64,000 nt of DNA. Origin: Chondrus crispus (lineage: Eukaryota > Rhodophyta > Florideophyceae > Gigartinales > Gigartinaceae). Positions 1 through 10,390 of the stretch are shown in pieces. Positions within the stretch are counted from its first letter, which is position 1; each line of letters opens with the position of its first letter. The notes under the pieces are model-generated. The model searched no databases. It saw nothing but the letters and a program-made list of their open reading frames with translations, and was not told where the DNA came from. The position numbers and the translations under genes are program-made. The stretch is taken from positions 124,001 to 188,000 of the forward strand of contig NW_005179026.1 of the NCBI RefSeq assembly GCF_000350225.1. Direction: 5' to 3'.

Positions 1-1365
1 CTTCATAGCACGTCGGCGATATCCATATAAGACCTGGGTGAGTGCTTTGTCCCACTCCATTCCAGTTCCAAGAACTGTCTTACGGACGGCAGCCTTCAAA
101 GTTCCAACCATTCTCTCTGCTCTACTGTTAGACATGGGAGCGTAGGCGAGGACGGTGCGCCAAGTGATACCGTGCTGATCCATGAAGCTAGAAACAGCCG
201 AGGCTGTGAAGCAGGTAGCATTGTCAGAGACAGTGGTTCGCGGAGGGCCGTATGAGTACATGACTTCTCTTTTGACGAAGTCAAGAGCCACTTGAGCAGT
301 ACTATCATCAGTGGATAGAGCAATTGGCCATCCTGTGAGGTGTTCGACCGCAAATAGCACGAAGCGATTTCCGGACGAAGTGGCAGGGAAAGGGCCAGCA
401 AAGTCAATAGAGAAAACACCAAACAAGCTTGTGATGGGAAGGCGCAAAGTTGTCTTATACCTGGCAATCGGACGTGCCTTCTGACACCCTTCACAACTCT
501 TGACGTAGTCTCCCACGTCCATACAAACGGTCGGCCACCAGTACCTTTCCGTGACAAATTGACGAGTGGTCTTCAAGTCCCAATGACCAATGTCGTCATG
601 GAAACCCTTCAGTACCTTTTCGCGATCGGGAATTGGGGCAACAACACGAAGACCATGAACGGTGCTGCGGAACAACTTCGACTCCCACACAAGAAAGTTC
701 TTCGCATTATTCTTCATGCGAGACTTCCTGTGATCATCCAACCCAACCGGTGTTTCGCCTTGCAGGTAGGACATGATATCTTTGCAAGACAGTTCTAGGT
801 CTTCTTCAGAGTAGAATGGAGTTGTGATAGCAAGGGCAAGCTCTCCGTCCTCTTGGTAAGCAGGACTGTCGCTGGCTTTGGGTTGAATACGAGAAAGATA
901 ATCGGCTGCACTGTTTGGCGATCCACGACTATATTCTACTGTGAAGTCGTACTCGGCCAGGAAGTCTAGCCAACGAGCCAAACGAACATAGATGTCTTTT
1001 TTGCGAAAGGCGTAACTAAGAGCCTGGTGATCAGTAACCAACTTGAAAGGCGTAGACGAGAGCACGTAAACGCGACATTTCTTCAAAGCAAAGATGACGG
1101 CAAGCGCCTCACGCTCACACGCGGAGTATTTGCGCTCAGAGGTATTCATAGTACGGCTTGCGTACTGGATAGGGTGTATTTTCCCATCTTCCTTCTTTTG
1201 AGCCAACACAGCCCGGACGGAGACCGATGAAGCATCCGTCTCAACGACGAAGGGCTTCTCGAAGTCTGGGTAAGCCAAGACTGGCGGACAACTCAACTTT
1301 ATGCGTAGTTCATCAAATGATTCTTGCATTTCTCCGGTCCATTTCAATCTGCCGTTTCCGGATCT
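1..1365 (-). pseudogene. Element I pol, RNase H and integrase part (open frame, partial at window edge)
   Basis: One minus-strand frame without stops runs from about 1365 to the window edge (about 455 codons). It begins after a frameshift, so it has no start codon of its own. The RNase H part (about 1250-880) shows the acidic residues in ETDAS, CEREAL, TDHQAL and AADYLSR. Next come the integrase zinc-binding HHCC region, with HDDIGHW and CEGCQ (about 600-495), and the D-D-E core, with SIDFAGPF, TVSDNAT and SRAERMVGT (about 410-105). All three catalytic acids are present. The enzyme would remove the RNA strand after cDNA synthesis and then integrate the cDNA. This is the best preserved part of the element; the lesions upstream make the whole gene inactive. 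Confidence 0.85.
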
Positions 1366-1426
1366 AGCCGCATGGAGTCGGCAGCAATGTCCGCAAACTT
1401 GCAGATGAAACGACGGTAGTAGCTTG

Positions 1427-2548
1427 CTAACCTGAGAAAGCTCCTAAGTTCAGTCGTAGTGATCGGGATCGGTGCATTCCGAATTTATTCGACCTTGCTC
1501 GGGTCAACGGCAATCCCGCCCTTGTCCACAAATGACCGAGCAGCTTGATCTTTGCTTGAACGAAGCTACACTTTGTCAGTTTAAGCTTAAGGCCAGCCTC
1601 GTCAATCACGTCAAACACCTGATGCAGGTTCCGAAGATGCTCTTCTATAGTATTAGAGAACACCACAACGTCATCGAGGTACACACGCACAAACCGCACT
1701 CCGCGAAAGATTGTATCCATCATTCTCTGAAATGTCGAAGGCGCATTCATCAATCCAAAGGGCATGACTTCGAACTTATACGTCCCGTAGCGACAGACGA
1801 AAGTATTCATTTCTTTGCATTGTTGTGCCATCCTAATTTGCCAGTAACCACTGAACAAATCCAGAGAAGTGAAGTACGCACTTCCTTCCGAGTCATCAAA
1901 TATCTCCTCTATTTTCGGCGAAGTCCATCTGCCTGCCTTTATCTTCTGGTTCAGAGTACGGTAATTAACACAAAAGCGCGGATTCCCATCTTTTTTGGAT
2001 AAGATGACGACCGGAAAGGACCATGCGGAGCTGGAAAGCGTGATGATTCCTGCTTGCAGCATTTTGTCCAGCTCTTTCCGCACAATCTCTTTATGCAAGG
2101 GAGCCATTCTCCTCTCAGAGTGATAGATCGGATTCGTATCATCTAACTCGAAATAGTGCTTAATTGGGACTTCAGCAGGCCGAAGTTCGTCAAGGGATGT
2201 AGCAAAGATACTCTTTTCCATCAGTACGGTCTCGATGAAGCCTTGAGCTTCACTGTCGAGATGCACATGTCTTTCCCGAAGAATTTCCACGGCTTTGTTG
2301 ATGACATTCGAATCAGGTGATTCAACTTCCTCATCTTCTCCCATCGCTCTGTCCAGAGTCAAGTCTAGCTCTAACGGTTCATCGCCGAAAATGGCGACTA
2401 CATAAGTCTCTTCTTCCGACGAGTTTTCTGCGACAAACGACTCGACATCAGAAGTGAAGTCCTCACTATCAGTCTCCGAATCCGCGACGATAGGACTTAC
2501 TTGGTCAAACTCCAGACTCGTTTTCACGGTTTTGTTTCCGATCACCAT
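1427..2548 (-). pseudogene. Element I pol, reverse transcriptase part
   Basis: An open frame of 373 codons in which the RT core is clear: VILSKKDGNPRFCVNYRTLN, then FTSLDLFSGYWQI, MPFGLMNAPSTFQ and the catalytic VYLDDVVVFS. The N-terminal 90 residues are acidic and poorly conserved. It is in the same frame as the protease segment upstream (2591-3373), from which it is split only by a TAA at 2591-2593. The last 40 codons are out of frame: after LLGH a one-base loss near 1530 moves the true frame. That frame then meets a TAA at 1485-1487 and shifts again near 1365 before continuing as RNase H. The apparent start at 2548 is therefore probably an internal methionine. Confidence 0.85.
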
Positions 2549-2590
2549 TTTAACAGACTGGTGACCTAGATCGATGCAGGCTTGAAGTTC

Positions 2591-3533
2591 TTAGAGAGTT
2601 GGATACCCGATTAAGATGTCGACTGGGGATCCTTCAACAACCAAGAAGTTAAGTGAAGTAACAGCGCCGTTGAAAGTGACAGGAACTTCCTCGATGGAAC
2701 CCAGGCAGGTTGTCTTTTGTCCATTTGCAACCGTAATCTTCGTCGAGGTCGGCTTTGGAGCCAGAGAGAGCTTCGATGCCACAGAAGCATTCATAACATT
2801 AGGGATAGCTCCTGAGTCTAACAATGCTCTCATTTGTGTCCCGTAGACTTCTACCGAAACTACTTTCAGACGTTTCGGCAAAGTACCGATCGAAGTAGCT
2901 ACGGGGCGTCTAGGGCGACTGTTGAACAAACGATGGATCTGTTTCTTGGCCTCGTCGCCATCTGCTCGAATCAGTTGACCAAATGTCAAACCAGAGGGGG
3001 CGTTCGCGAGGGAAGAAACCATATCGTACTTCCCCGAGTGCTCTTGGACAGCGTTCTTCTTACCCGTCCTCTTCTTTCTTGTTCGACGGCCGGGCTTAGG
3101 AGGTTTCCTCATGTGATTCGGAGTCCAGTACTTACGCGGGTTGAGAAGGGACAGTATTGGCTCGCCGCCACCATCCTTTCGCGTCTTCGCCACCGGCTCT
3201 CCATCTGCGTTTCTCTTCACTGATGCCACTAACTTCTCGTCAGCAGGGAGCTCATCGTGCGTCACAACACTCACATGGTTTCCTGCGAAGCCCGTCGGTA
3301 TACCCGACACGACAATATCCGTCTGGGTTTTCTTAGGGGAGTAAGCGCCGCTACCTCCCCTCTGTGGACCCACTCTAGCCCAACAGCTTGTCTCCGAATT
3401 ACCAAATTTTCCGTAGCGAGGGCACTTAGTGTCCCTATGCGGATTCGCATCGCATCTATTAGCGCCATGACCTGTTCGCTTTCAATAAGAACAAGTACAA
3501 TCTTGGGCGGGGCGGAATGCTGTTGCGTCATCC
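2591..3533 (-). pseudogene. Element I gag C-terminus (zinc knuckle) and aspartic protease
   Basis: Open from 3481 to 2591 in one frame. Near its C-terminal end is a retropepsin-like site, LLDSGAIPNVM, followed by a flap-like region and VDILIGYPTL, as in Ty3/gypsy proteases. Just upstream in the same frame the sequence reads as a CCHC zinc knuckle (C-S-Y-x-K-R-T-G-H-G-A-N-R-C) whose second cysteine codon has become TGA at 3482-3484. A second, degraded knuckle follows. Basic, lysine-rich sequence (KPGRRTRKKRTGKK) lies between knuckle and protease. Gag and protease are thus in one frame here, unlike elements A to D. Confidence 0.7.
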
Positions 3534-3633
3534 CTCGACTGATTATTCTTGATAATAAGGGAAATATCGGCTAGTCGATCAGCAAAAGCGTCAACCTTCG
3601 TCTCGAGTGGAGACAAGGGAGCATTTGAACGCA

Positions 3634-4254
3634 TCATGACCCATCTTGCCCTCTTGGCTCATACATACCTTGCGAGCTCTCTGACCCCTGGTAGCGCGAA
3701 TTGCTCAAGTAGTTCGCCGCCGCTTGAAAGGCGCAGCAACCAGACCAGAAGTCCATGATTGCATCGAATAGGGCCTTGTAGGTCTTCGCACCTCGATAGA
3801 CGGCAAACTGGGCCAACTCGAGATGTTCCATCACGGCGTTGCGAAGCAGTCCGAACTTCGCTTCGTCGTTGAATCCCTCCTTCTCGTAGAGACGGTCTGA
3901 GTTTCGAAGGGAGCCACTGAGATCCCCGAAAGAAAGGCGAGCGGCAATCGCATCCCGAATCACATCTTCAGGTGATTCAACCGGGGCGAACCGCTCGACC
4001 AAGGCCTTCTTGACCTCCTGGTAGTCGAACCCATCTGCACTGATATCTCAGTTCTTGACAAAGGTTTGATAAAAAAAGTCGAATGCATCTCCCTCCAGGT
4101 AGTGAAGGAGTTCAGATGCCCTTTCTTCGTCCGACTTACCAGAGGTAGCAACATTTTCGAACCCGAAGAAGAACTTGTGGGCGTCGGCCGGCTTCGACCT
4201 GTCAAACTGTGACAGGGAGCCGTCTTCTTTGCCACCCCTCCACAAGAGTACCAT
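3634..4254 (-). pseudogene. Element I gag, N-terminal part
   Basis: A single minus-strand frame from 4254 to 3634 is interrupted by one TGA at 4048-4050. Readable parts include KPADAHKFFFGFENV, LLHYLEGDAFDFFYQTFV and, after the stop, ALVERFAPVESPEDVIRDA and LLRNAVMEHLELAQF. This matches a retrotransposon Gag (capsid) domain, the structural protein of the virus-like particle. The frame is lost at 3634 and resumes in another frame near 3610 toward the zinc knuckle. The ATG at 4254 overlaps the LTR edge and may not be the true start. Confidence 0.7.
4240..4253 (-). promoter_or_regulatory. Possible primer-binding site of element I
   Basis: TGGTACTCTTGTGG follows the LTR end directly on the minus strand. 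A TGG at this place is what a tRNA 3'-CCA primer needs. I cannot name the tRNA. Confidence 0.4.
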
Positions 4255-4577
4255 GTTGGCGGCGAAGGAGGAAGGCCGCGCGCGTAGGGGAGCGAGATGT
4301 TTGTTTTCAGAAACGAGAAACGTTTATTGCAAGGGGAGGGTCGGTCCGGCGTTCTTCTTCTGTTTTTCTTCTTGCGGTGTGTCGGCGCGCCCCTTTCTCT
4401 TATAGAGGGGCCGCCATCATCTTCCACTCCACAGGACCGCCGCTCTTCAAAGGGAGATTGTCCACGTGTATACCTGGCGTACACGTGAAGCAATAAAATC
4501 ACCTTTTTGAAGGCTTTGGTCCTGGGGCCACTCCTGGGTACTGTACCCTGTACAGTACCCCAAATCTCCCCCACACA
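4254..4577 (-). repeat. 5' LTR of element I
   Basis: Read on the minus strand it begins TGTGTGGGGG at 4577 and ends CCAACA at 4254, the usual TG...CA limits, directly in front of the gag region. It has a TATA-like CTCTATAAGAG at about 4399-4409 and an AATAAA at 4323-4328, in the order expected for U3-R-U5. It holds inverted copies of GTACTGTAC/GTACAGTAC near 4540. The partner LTR is outside the window, so the limits rest on this one copy. Confidence 0.65.
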
Positions 4578-4751
4578 AACATCGAGTGATTTGGCGACAG
4601 ATTTACTCATTTACGCATATAGAGATGCAAATAGAACTGTGACATTTGGCAGACACATTCAGAAATAATTGCATTCCGGCCATTTCGAGCACTTTTTGTC
4701 CCGTTCCCGCCAGTTCGAGAGATGTCTTGAACATACCACAATGACAGTAAA

Positions 4752-5723
4752 ATGGCCACTCCCTCCCATGCCTCTCGCCCCTACACACATATATTACCAC
4801 ATCAATCACTGGTTGGTTCCCTTCCAATGTCTCTCAATTCAACCAACGGAAAAGGAAGCAACTTTACGGCTGCCGAAGACCTGTTAATTTCCAAATGCTG
4901 GATATCTGTTTCGCAAAAGACTGTAGAGCAAAACTCTGACACGTTCTGGTGAAGTATTGCCGAGGCATACCAACAACAACCCGAGACAATCACTGGACGT
5001 TCAGCCTCAAGCCTCCAGTGCAGATGGACCACGATTCAAAAGGTAGCCCAAAAGTATTTGGCTTCGGAGAAGTTTTACCGCGCAAACATACCTTCCGGCG
5101 AGACTGAAGAAGATACAAAAGAGAACATAATGAAGCTTTACCGCACGCGTTGCGCGACTCGGGACAAAGAAGGCCGTGAAAAGCTTGCTGCACCAGTCAA
5201 GTTCCTTGAAGCCGTCGCTCTTCTTTCGACGCATCCTAAATTTTCTACTGCTATTGGCGGTGGATCGGCCTCGTCTGCTGATTGCTATCGGGTCAATAGG
5301 ACCTCAAGCGAGGGTACTTCCCGCAACAAAACACACTGGACAAGGGTACCAGTAGATATAAATCCAGATGGAAGCGATCGCGAGCCGAGTGTTGGAGGTA
5401 TAACCGACATAAACGCTCCCTCTCGGCCGAAAGGCGTGAAACGGCAGAGAGTGGACGACGCTGCTGAAGCTGGCAGGGACAAAATGTCGAATTCTATTAA
5501 CGGCGTGAGCCTTGCGATTGAGGCAAGTACAGTTGCCAAGCTGAAAGCCTCCTCTTTGGCTATGAAGTATAAGATCATCACATCGTTGCCGTTAAATCAG
5601 GAGGACAAAGCTCGTGAGCTCCAAAAGCTCTTGCGTATCGTATCGTCTCTTGATAACTGTGGTGAACAGAGCGAGGAGAAGTTCTCGAGCGGCGGTCTCT
5701 CGCCACGTGCAGAAGATGCATGA
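4752..5723 (+). pseudogene. NAM-associated / Myb-SANT-like protein gene with one in-frame stop
   Basis: One frame runs from 4752 to 5723, broken by a TGA at 4950-4952. The more likely start is the ATG at 4827, since the domain begins soon after it. The N-terminal part (FTAAEDLLISKCWISVS, then FW, stop, SIAEAY and LQCRWTTIQKVAQKYL) is a trihelix/Myb-SANT-like DNA-binding fold with the conserved tryptophans. The C-terminal part (AKLKASSLAMKYKIITSLPL to LQKLLRIVSSLD) matches the family annotated as NAM-associated C-terminal domain. Such genes are multiplied in oomycetes and some rust fungi and are often linked to transposons. Full length would be about 298 codons from 4827. A single mutation from sense to TGA, or readthrough, separates it from an intact gene. 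No introns are needed. Confidence 0.7.
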
Positions 5724-5729
5724 GAGATA

Positions 5730-5735
5730 AATAAA
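5730..5735 (+). terminator. Polyadenylation signal of the NAM-like gene
   Basis: AATAAA lies 7 bases after the stop codon at 5721-5723. That is very close, but no other candidate is near. Confidence 0.4.
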
Positions 5736-6079
5736 GGATCAATGGACATGTAATTCGATGCCCCACGCCCTTCACCTCGCTTCCGCTCCATATGCACACG
5801 CCTTCCTCGCCTCCCCTGCTCCCCCGTCCTCTCGCACATCATCTCTCTACCACCGCACCCACTTCCACCGACCGCACTGACTTCCACCGCCTGCACCTCC
5901 CGCCGCCCGCACGCCCCGCCGTCAGAACCTCCCGCCCCCGGCATTCTCCGCCACCATCACCTCCCTGCCAGGCGCACTCTCCGCCACCAATATCTCCCCG
6001 CCGGCTGCACTCTCCCCCACCAACACCTCCTGCCGCCCGCACCACCCGCCGCCGGCTCCTCCAGCCGCCCACACCCACA

Positions 6080-6761
6080 TGTAGCATAACCCCCCCGGGG
6101 CTTTTGGTTAGATTAGATTAACAACGGGATATAATACGGTAGAGCCCGATGCTCTACAGTATTACGGCGCGTGGCCACGTGTACCCCTCGGGTACAGGGC
6201 GCACGCGTGTACACATGCCCCCGTGTACCGCGCGGGACGGAAACGCGCGCACACACGTGTTCTGTCAGCCACGATGGCTCACAGTATTACAGTACGGTCC
6301 GATCTGTGCTACAGTAGCCCACTACAGTACTTCGGTACTGTAGTGTTATAGATTGTTTGGTATATTAAATATGGACCGGACCGGCGGCGGTGGAGGAGGA
6401 CAAGCACGGACTTGTCACCCACGGACCGTCAAGGTCCGACTTCCCGCTTATTCTAAGGTAGCGCTCGCTAACTTCCTTAGAGCGGCACCGATCGCGGGTT
6501 GAGGACGCACGCAGTACGCCCACGAGTCGGCTCCGCCTCCGCCCGCCGGTACCGGATCGTTACCCAGTACCGCGCCGTGGCGTCGAGGCGTCGAACCGCT
6601 CGCGCGTACCGGCGTCCTCCCCGTTCCCGCTCTACCACGCTACCCCGGCCCGCTGCCCGGTGCTGTTAGCTGGTGTCCCGCTTCATCCCCGTCTTCCCGA
6701 TCGACAAATGTCTCGGTCGAACTGTGCATACACCCCTATCGCTGTGGGTGTTCATGCTACA
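6080..6761 (+). repeat. Solo LTR, family L1, with target duplication
   Basis: Begins TGTAGCATAAC and ends TTCATGCTACA, nearly perfect inverted ends. It is flanked by identical 5-base duplications CCACA (6075-6079 and 6762-6766). It resembles the copy at 43233-43871 closely and the LTR of element B (29035-29644) more distantly. No gag or pol is attached, so it is the product of recombination between two LTRs. A TATA-like TATATTAAATAT lies near 6361-6372, and a chain of palindromes with CTACAGTA/TACTGTAG cores lies upstream. Confidence 0.85.
6320..6345. promoter_or_regulatory. Perfect 11-bp inverted repeat with TTCG centre in the L1 U3
   Basis: CACTACAGTAC, TTCG, GTACTGTAGTG. It lies about 15 bases upstream of the TATA-like sequence, so it is more likely a protein-binding or cruciform site than an RNA hairpin. 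The copy at 43233-43871 keeps it with one mismatch. Confidence 0.5.
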
Positions 6762-6807
6762 CCACAGACAGCAGCTCCCGCCGCCCGCACCCTCCGGCGC
6801 CAACACC

Positions 6808-7842
6808 TATAGTGCAATACGCACCTGGAAAGGGGGGTGAAAAGTATTTGGATATGAAAAGTAGTCAGAGTTGGGGGACACACGTGTGAATAATTGCACA
6901 GTTTTAATTTTTAATTATTTAATTTTATTTAGTTAATTAGTTGGCATTAATTTTGCTGACACTAGATTAGATCTAGGATCTAGCGACTCGAGCTACTGTA
7001 CTGGCTCCGGCGGGGCGATATATACCTTAGCCCTCTGACGACCAAGTCAGTAAAGGTAACCCGAGTTGCCAGAGTTGAATATCGCCTTGGTCGAAGTCCG
7101 TCTTTCCCAAGACGCTCCCTTTTACCACAGATTACGTTATCTTTTGCGCTTGGGGGTTCCTTTTTTCTTTTTCCTTTATTTCCCTATTCATTTCTACTTC
7201 TATCACTATTTTTCCCCTAATTGGGTTGGTTCCACTGGAGTTGGTTGCGACCGATCCGGTGTAGGTGTTTTAGCCATCGGGCAACACGTTGTGCAGCGCT
7301 GCTACTGTTTCAAGTTTCGTCGGAAGGCTGTTGCAACGACGCCTCCGTCGAAGGTCTTGCTGTACAAGACAGAGTTGGTACCACCTACCGCGATTGCTAT
7401 CGCGCTGGTGAGGGTGTTTTTAGCCATCGGGCAACACGTCGGTAGTAGCGTTGCTACACGGTTACGATCCCGTCGGGTAGTGCTGAACAAGCCCCGGTCG
7501 AAGACCTTGAATTATACACAAGGTGCTGAAGAGGCTCGTCGAGCATTGGCCTTACAACCCAGCGAACCGCGGTTACATCGTCGCAGACAAACCCAACCCG
7601 CACTCATTGAACGCTCAAGTCTTCACAAGTCTCTACCACCATTATCTTCCCGGGCCGGGCATCTTTTCTTACCCCCCCGTCGGAGTTGAGCTACCGTGGG
7701 CCGCAAGCCCACACAAGGGGAAAGGGAGTCTCGAACGCTCCGTAGCGCGTGCCATCGGCAGTGGTTGTTGCTGTTGTTGTTTTTCTTCTTTTTGTTTGAC
7801 CGTCGGACTGTGTTCGCGGCCTGCCAGGCACATTGCACCACA
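6808..7842 (+). repeat. 5' LTR of element A, family L2
   Basis: Starts TATAGTGCAATAC (TG changed to TA at 6808-6809) and ends ATTGCACCACA, inverted ends like the other L2 copies. TATA-like GATATATACC lies near 7017-7026. Inside are two diverged copies of a unit with GGTTGCGACCG, CCATCGGGC and GTAGCGCTGCTAC (about 7240-7305 and 7380-7460). The inverted GTAGC/GCTAC recurs in each unit in other L2 LTRs. Confidence 0.8.
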
Positions 7843-8040
7843 AAAGTGGTCTCCCGACCTAGAAAGGTTGGTGTACAGGAGACCTGATCAAGAATTTTGC
7901 CCACAAAAGTCCCGGTCCGGAGACGTACTACAAAAGTGGTCTCCCGACCTAGAATTGTGTCTACAGCAAACCCGACCTAGAATTTGTGTCGACGACAGGT
8001 TTGATCTGGAGTTGTACTACGAAAGTGGTCTGGGTCTCTT
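7838..8040 (+). repeat. Repeated leader containing extra primer-site copies
   Basis: Sequence around the primer-binding site (CTACAAAAGTGGTCTCCCGA) recurs at about 7929-7955 and, shorter, near 8017-8033, with CCCGACCTAGAA once more near 7967-7979. The spacing is about 90 bases. Elements C and D have one copy only, so the leader of A is expanded. Confidence 0.6.
7847..7864 (+). promoter_or_regulatory. Primer-binding site of element A
   Basis: TGGTCTCCCGACCTAGAA starts four bases after the LTR. The same 18 bases follow the LTRs of element C (44717-44734) and element D (60606-60623, minus), and the first part follows the LTR of element B (29646). I cannot name the primer tRNA. Confidence 0.7.
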
Positions 8041-8063
8041 TTTATTTATTGTTTGTAAGAGCG

Positions 8064-10349
8064 ATGTCGACAAGCACACCCGGGGACGTCGGTCCCGGGG
8101 CGAGTAGGAGCGGATCGGCAAGGCCGTCGAGGATCCCGCGAGGTCCTCGCACCCGAAACCAGGCCAATACGGCCACGGATCCCGAAGGTCAAGAATCCCC
8201 GACGGGGATCGAAACCGACAAGGATAACCTATCGTACAGGTTCGAGAAGATAGGCGAGAAAATTCGCCAAGAGATGACGAAAAATCTCGAGGCTGAATTA
8301 GCCCTCGTCCGGAAGCAACTGGAGTTGCAGGCATCCGAGTTCCACGCCGTTTTAGGAGAGCTATCGGCTCGAGTGGATCTCGTCGAGAAGGAGCGAGGTG
8401 AGGCGACCGACGGTCTGGAGCCTGAGGTCCTAGCTTCGTTGAAAATTTCGGTCAAGGACGCGAGGCGCGACGCGAATCAAGCTTTGGAGTCCTTAGGTAA
8501 CTTTAGAAGCAGTATTGACGACCGGTTCGACCGAGGCGCTCATCGTCTCAAGGACCTTGAACAGGTCGCCGGGCAAGAGCTGCTCCCAACGGGTCGAGAA
8601 GGCGATCGTCGATCGAAGAAGGACAAGGCCGCGGTACAGCGGAGTTCCAAGTCGAAGACCTCGAAGAAGAATCTGCGACGCCGGAGCAAGAGTCACTGTA
8701 GTGACGAGCCGGAGGGTCAAGACTCAACGGCCGAGTCGAATGGCCTTTCCGAAGATGATGACGACGGTTTGTCGGACCATGCCAGCGATTCCGACCATCG
8801 TTCAGAGAAAGGAAAAGGAATTTCGCAGAGCAAGAAAATTACGTCCAGACGGGGCGGAATCACTTCGTCCGCCTCGCGGAGAGACAACGACGCTGAGCCA
8901 GAGGACGTCGCAACGCGACGCGGGCCGCGATGGGAGGAGTTGGAGGGGCTGAATCCGACCAACTACCTCTTCAAGAAATTACTTTCGTACCGAACGTACC
9001 GCTTGCGGAACCCGCAGACATATTTGTCAAGTTCTCGGCGGACCGCCGTGCGAAAAATCAGGAGAGATATTCCGCCTAAGGTGAAGAAGGACAACACGTT
9101 CACAGGTGAGGATAGGGTCCTTGTGTTGGATTTTTTGGCAAAAATAGTTCGAGAGTTTGACACTCAAGAAATGAACGAGGGGAAAGCGATCCGCTTGTTG
9201 CCCGAATTTCTAAGCGGCATCGCCCTGAGACAGTACACTTCGGTGTCTCAGACGGCCGGGTCCCACCACGGAAAGGTATCCGTTTGGCCGGAGGCCGTAC
9301 AGTGGTTGTTGAGGAGTTTCGCGACCGACAAGGCAATCCGTCAAGCCGTGCTCGCATTGTGAAAGGTTCAGCAAAGACTGTCTGAAGACGAGATGGAATT
9401 TTATATCCGTCTGACGGACGCGAGCAATCGATGTGGAAACGTATATTCGATGGAAGAACAAATGACGATGTTTATTGAAGGACTCGATTCGAGTATCAAG
9501 CCGATGGTATCTCAATACCGACAAGACAATTGGGACGTTTCGTTTTTGAGACTAGTTAATTACGCGAAGGCGCATGGCTCGGCGAGCCGCGCTAAGGACA
9601 AGGAGACCAAGAAGGTCACGATCCAGACGCCGTCGACGATCAGGGCGGGTAAGAAGGCGAGGGCTTTTTATCCCGGTCGCAAAAGTCATGCCGCCGTCCA
9701 TTTAGACGAGTCAATTTCCGCGTCAGATGAACGCGGTGCGCACGGAAGCAGCAAAAATCACTACGAAGGAGCGTTGAGAGCCGAAGGCGAGTTTATTGAG
9801 CCATCGGAGGGCTACGGACACGAAAACTACGGAGCAAGCGGGTCGTCAACTTTACGGACGCCCTTATACACGACGGAGTCGTTTTCAGAGCCCACGGATC
9901 CCGTGATGATGTTTCGGGGGCGCGGCCACACGCCCGCGCCGCGCATTCCGATGGAAGACAAGGGTACGACGTTTCGAAGGCCAGGCTGGATGGGAAGGCC
10001 GCAACGTCAAGGAAGGCCGCCGGCCCGTGGAGGGCCTAGGCGGCAATATCCCGTCAAGAAGCACGGACTGGTGTGCTATCATTTCTATGAGAACTGGCAC
10101 GGCGCGCCAACGTTCATTCTTTCCCTCCGAGAAATGCACCGAGTTTTGGAAAATTATGAGGCGTTGTCTCCGATGGAGAGGTTAGGGATACCATTGACGA
10201 GTTACCTGAAGGTCAAGAATTGGTTTGATTTGCAGACGGCGAGCACGCCGAGTGCTTCAACGCCGAGGTCGAACCAACCCTTCAGAGGGCCCGCCGCGGG
10301 GCCCGCGCCGTCGGATGTGAGAAGGATCCCGCAGCGGCAGGAAAACTAG
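8064..10349 (+). pseudogene. Element A gag, one in-frame stop
   Basis: The ATG at 8064 (MSTSTPGDVGPG) is shared with element D (60501). One frame runs to a TAG at 10347-10349, interrupted by TGA at 9360-9362 where D has Arg and C has Arg. About 760 codons. The N-terminal 130 residues are charged and coiled-coil-like. A Lys/Ser-rich linker follows, then the capsid domain (NPTNYLFKKLLSYRTYRLRN to IEGLDSSIKPMVSQYRQDN). The C-terminal CCHC knuckle is degenerate here: positions read C, F, H, F where element C has C, C, H, C. Gag forms the particle and binds the RNA. Confidence 0.8.
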
Positions 10350-10390
10350 AGAGGGAAATCTGGCATGAGTGGCGAGAGGCACAGGGTTGA

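Larger units (their letters stand above)
1..4577 (-). mobile_element. Element I: decayed Ty3/gypsy LTR retrotransposon, cut by the window edge
   Basis: On the minus strand, from 4577 downward, the order is LTR, gag with zinc knuckle, aspartic protease, reverse transcriptase, RNase H, integrase. This order, with integrase after RNase H, defines Ty3/gypsy. The integrase is still open at base 1, so its end and the 3' LTR lie outside the window. Seen breaks are an in-frame TGA at 4048-4050, a TGA in the zinc knuckle at 3482-3484, a TAA at 2591-2593 between protease and RT, a one-base loss near 1530, a TAA at 1485-1487 and a further shift near 1365. The element is a fossil. It is not closely related to elements A to D: its RT has VYLDDVVVFS and its gag is of a different type. 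Confidence 0.9.
5785..6807. repeat. C-rich low-complexity tract, split by a solo LTR
   Basis: From 5785 to 6079 and again from 6767 to 6807 the plus strand is dominated by C with irregular repeats of motifs such as CCGCCGCCCGCAC, CTCCGCCACC and CCAACACC, spaced roughly 30 bases. The plus-strand frame reads as proline-rich, but no start, domain or signal supports a gene. It lies between the NAM-like gene and element A, and the L1 solo LTR at 6080-6761 sits inside it. Confidence 0.6.

Noticed and set aside
96-557. Open minus-strand frame of 153 codons
   Set aside because: Shadow of the integrase, which is open in another frame with all catalytic residues.
3960-4610. 216-codon minus-strand frame
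   Set aside because: Lies mostly over the LTR of element I and the gag start in another frame.
5792-6121. Proline-rich ORF on the plus strand
   Set aside because: Arises from C-rich repeats; it runs into the solo LTR and has no supporting signal.
7228-7460. CRISPR-like array from the repeated units in L2 LTRs
   Set aside because: Only two diverged units per LTR, in a eukaryotic retrotransposon.
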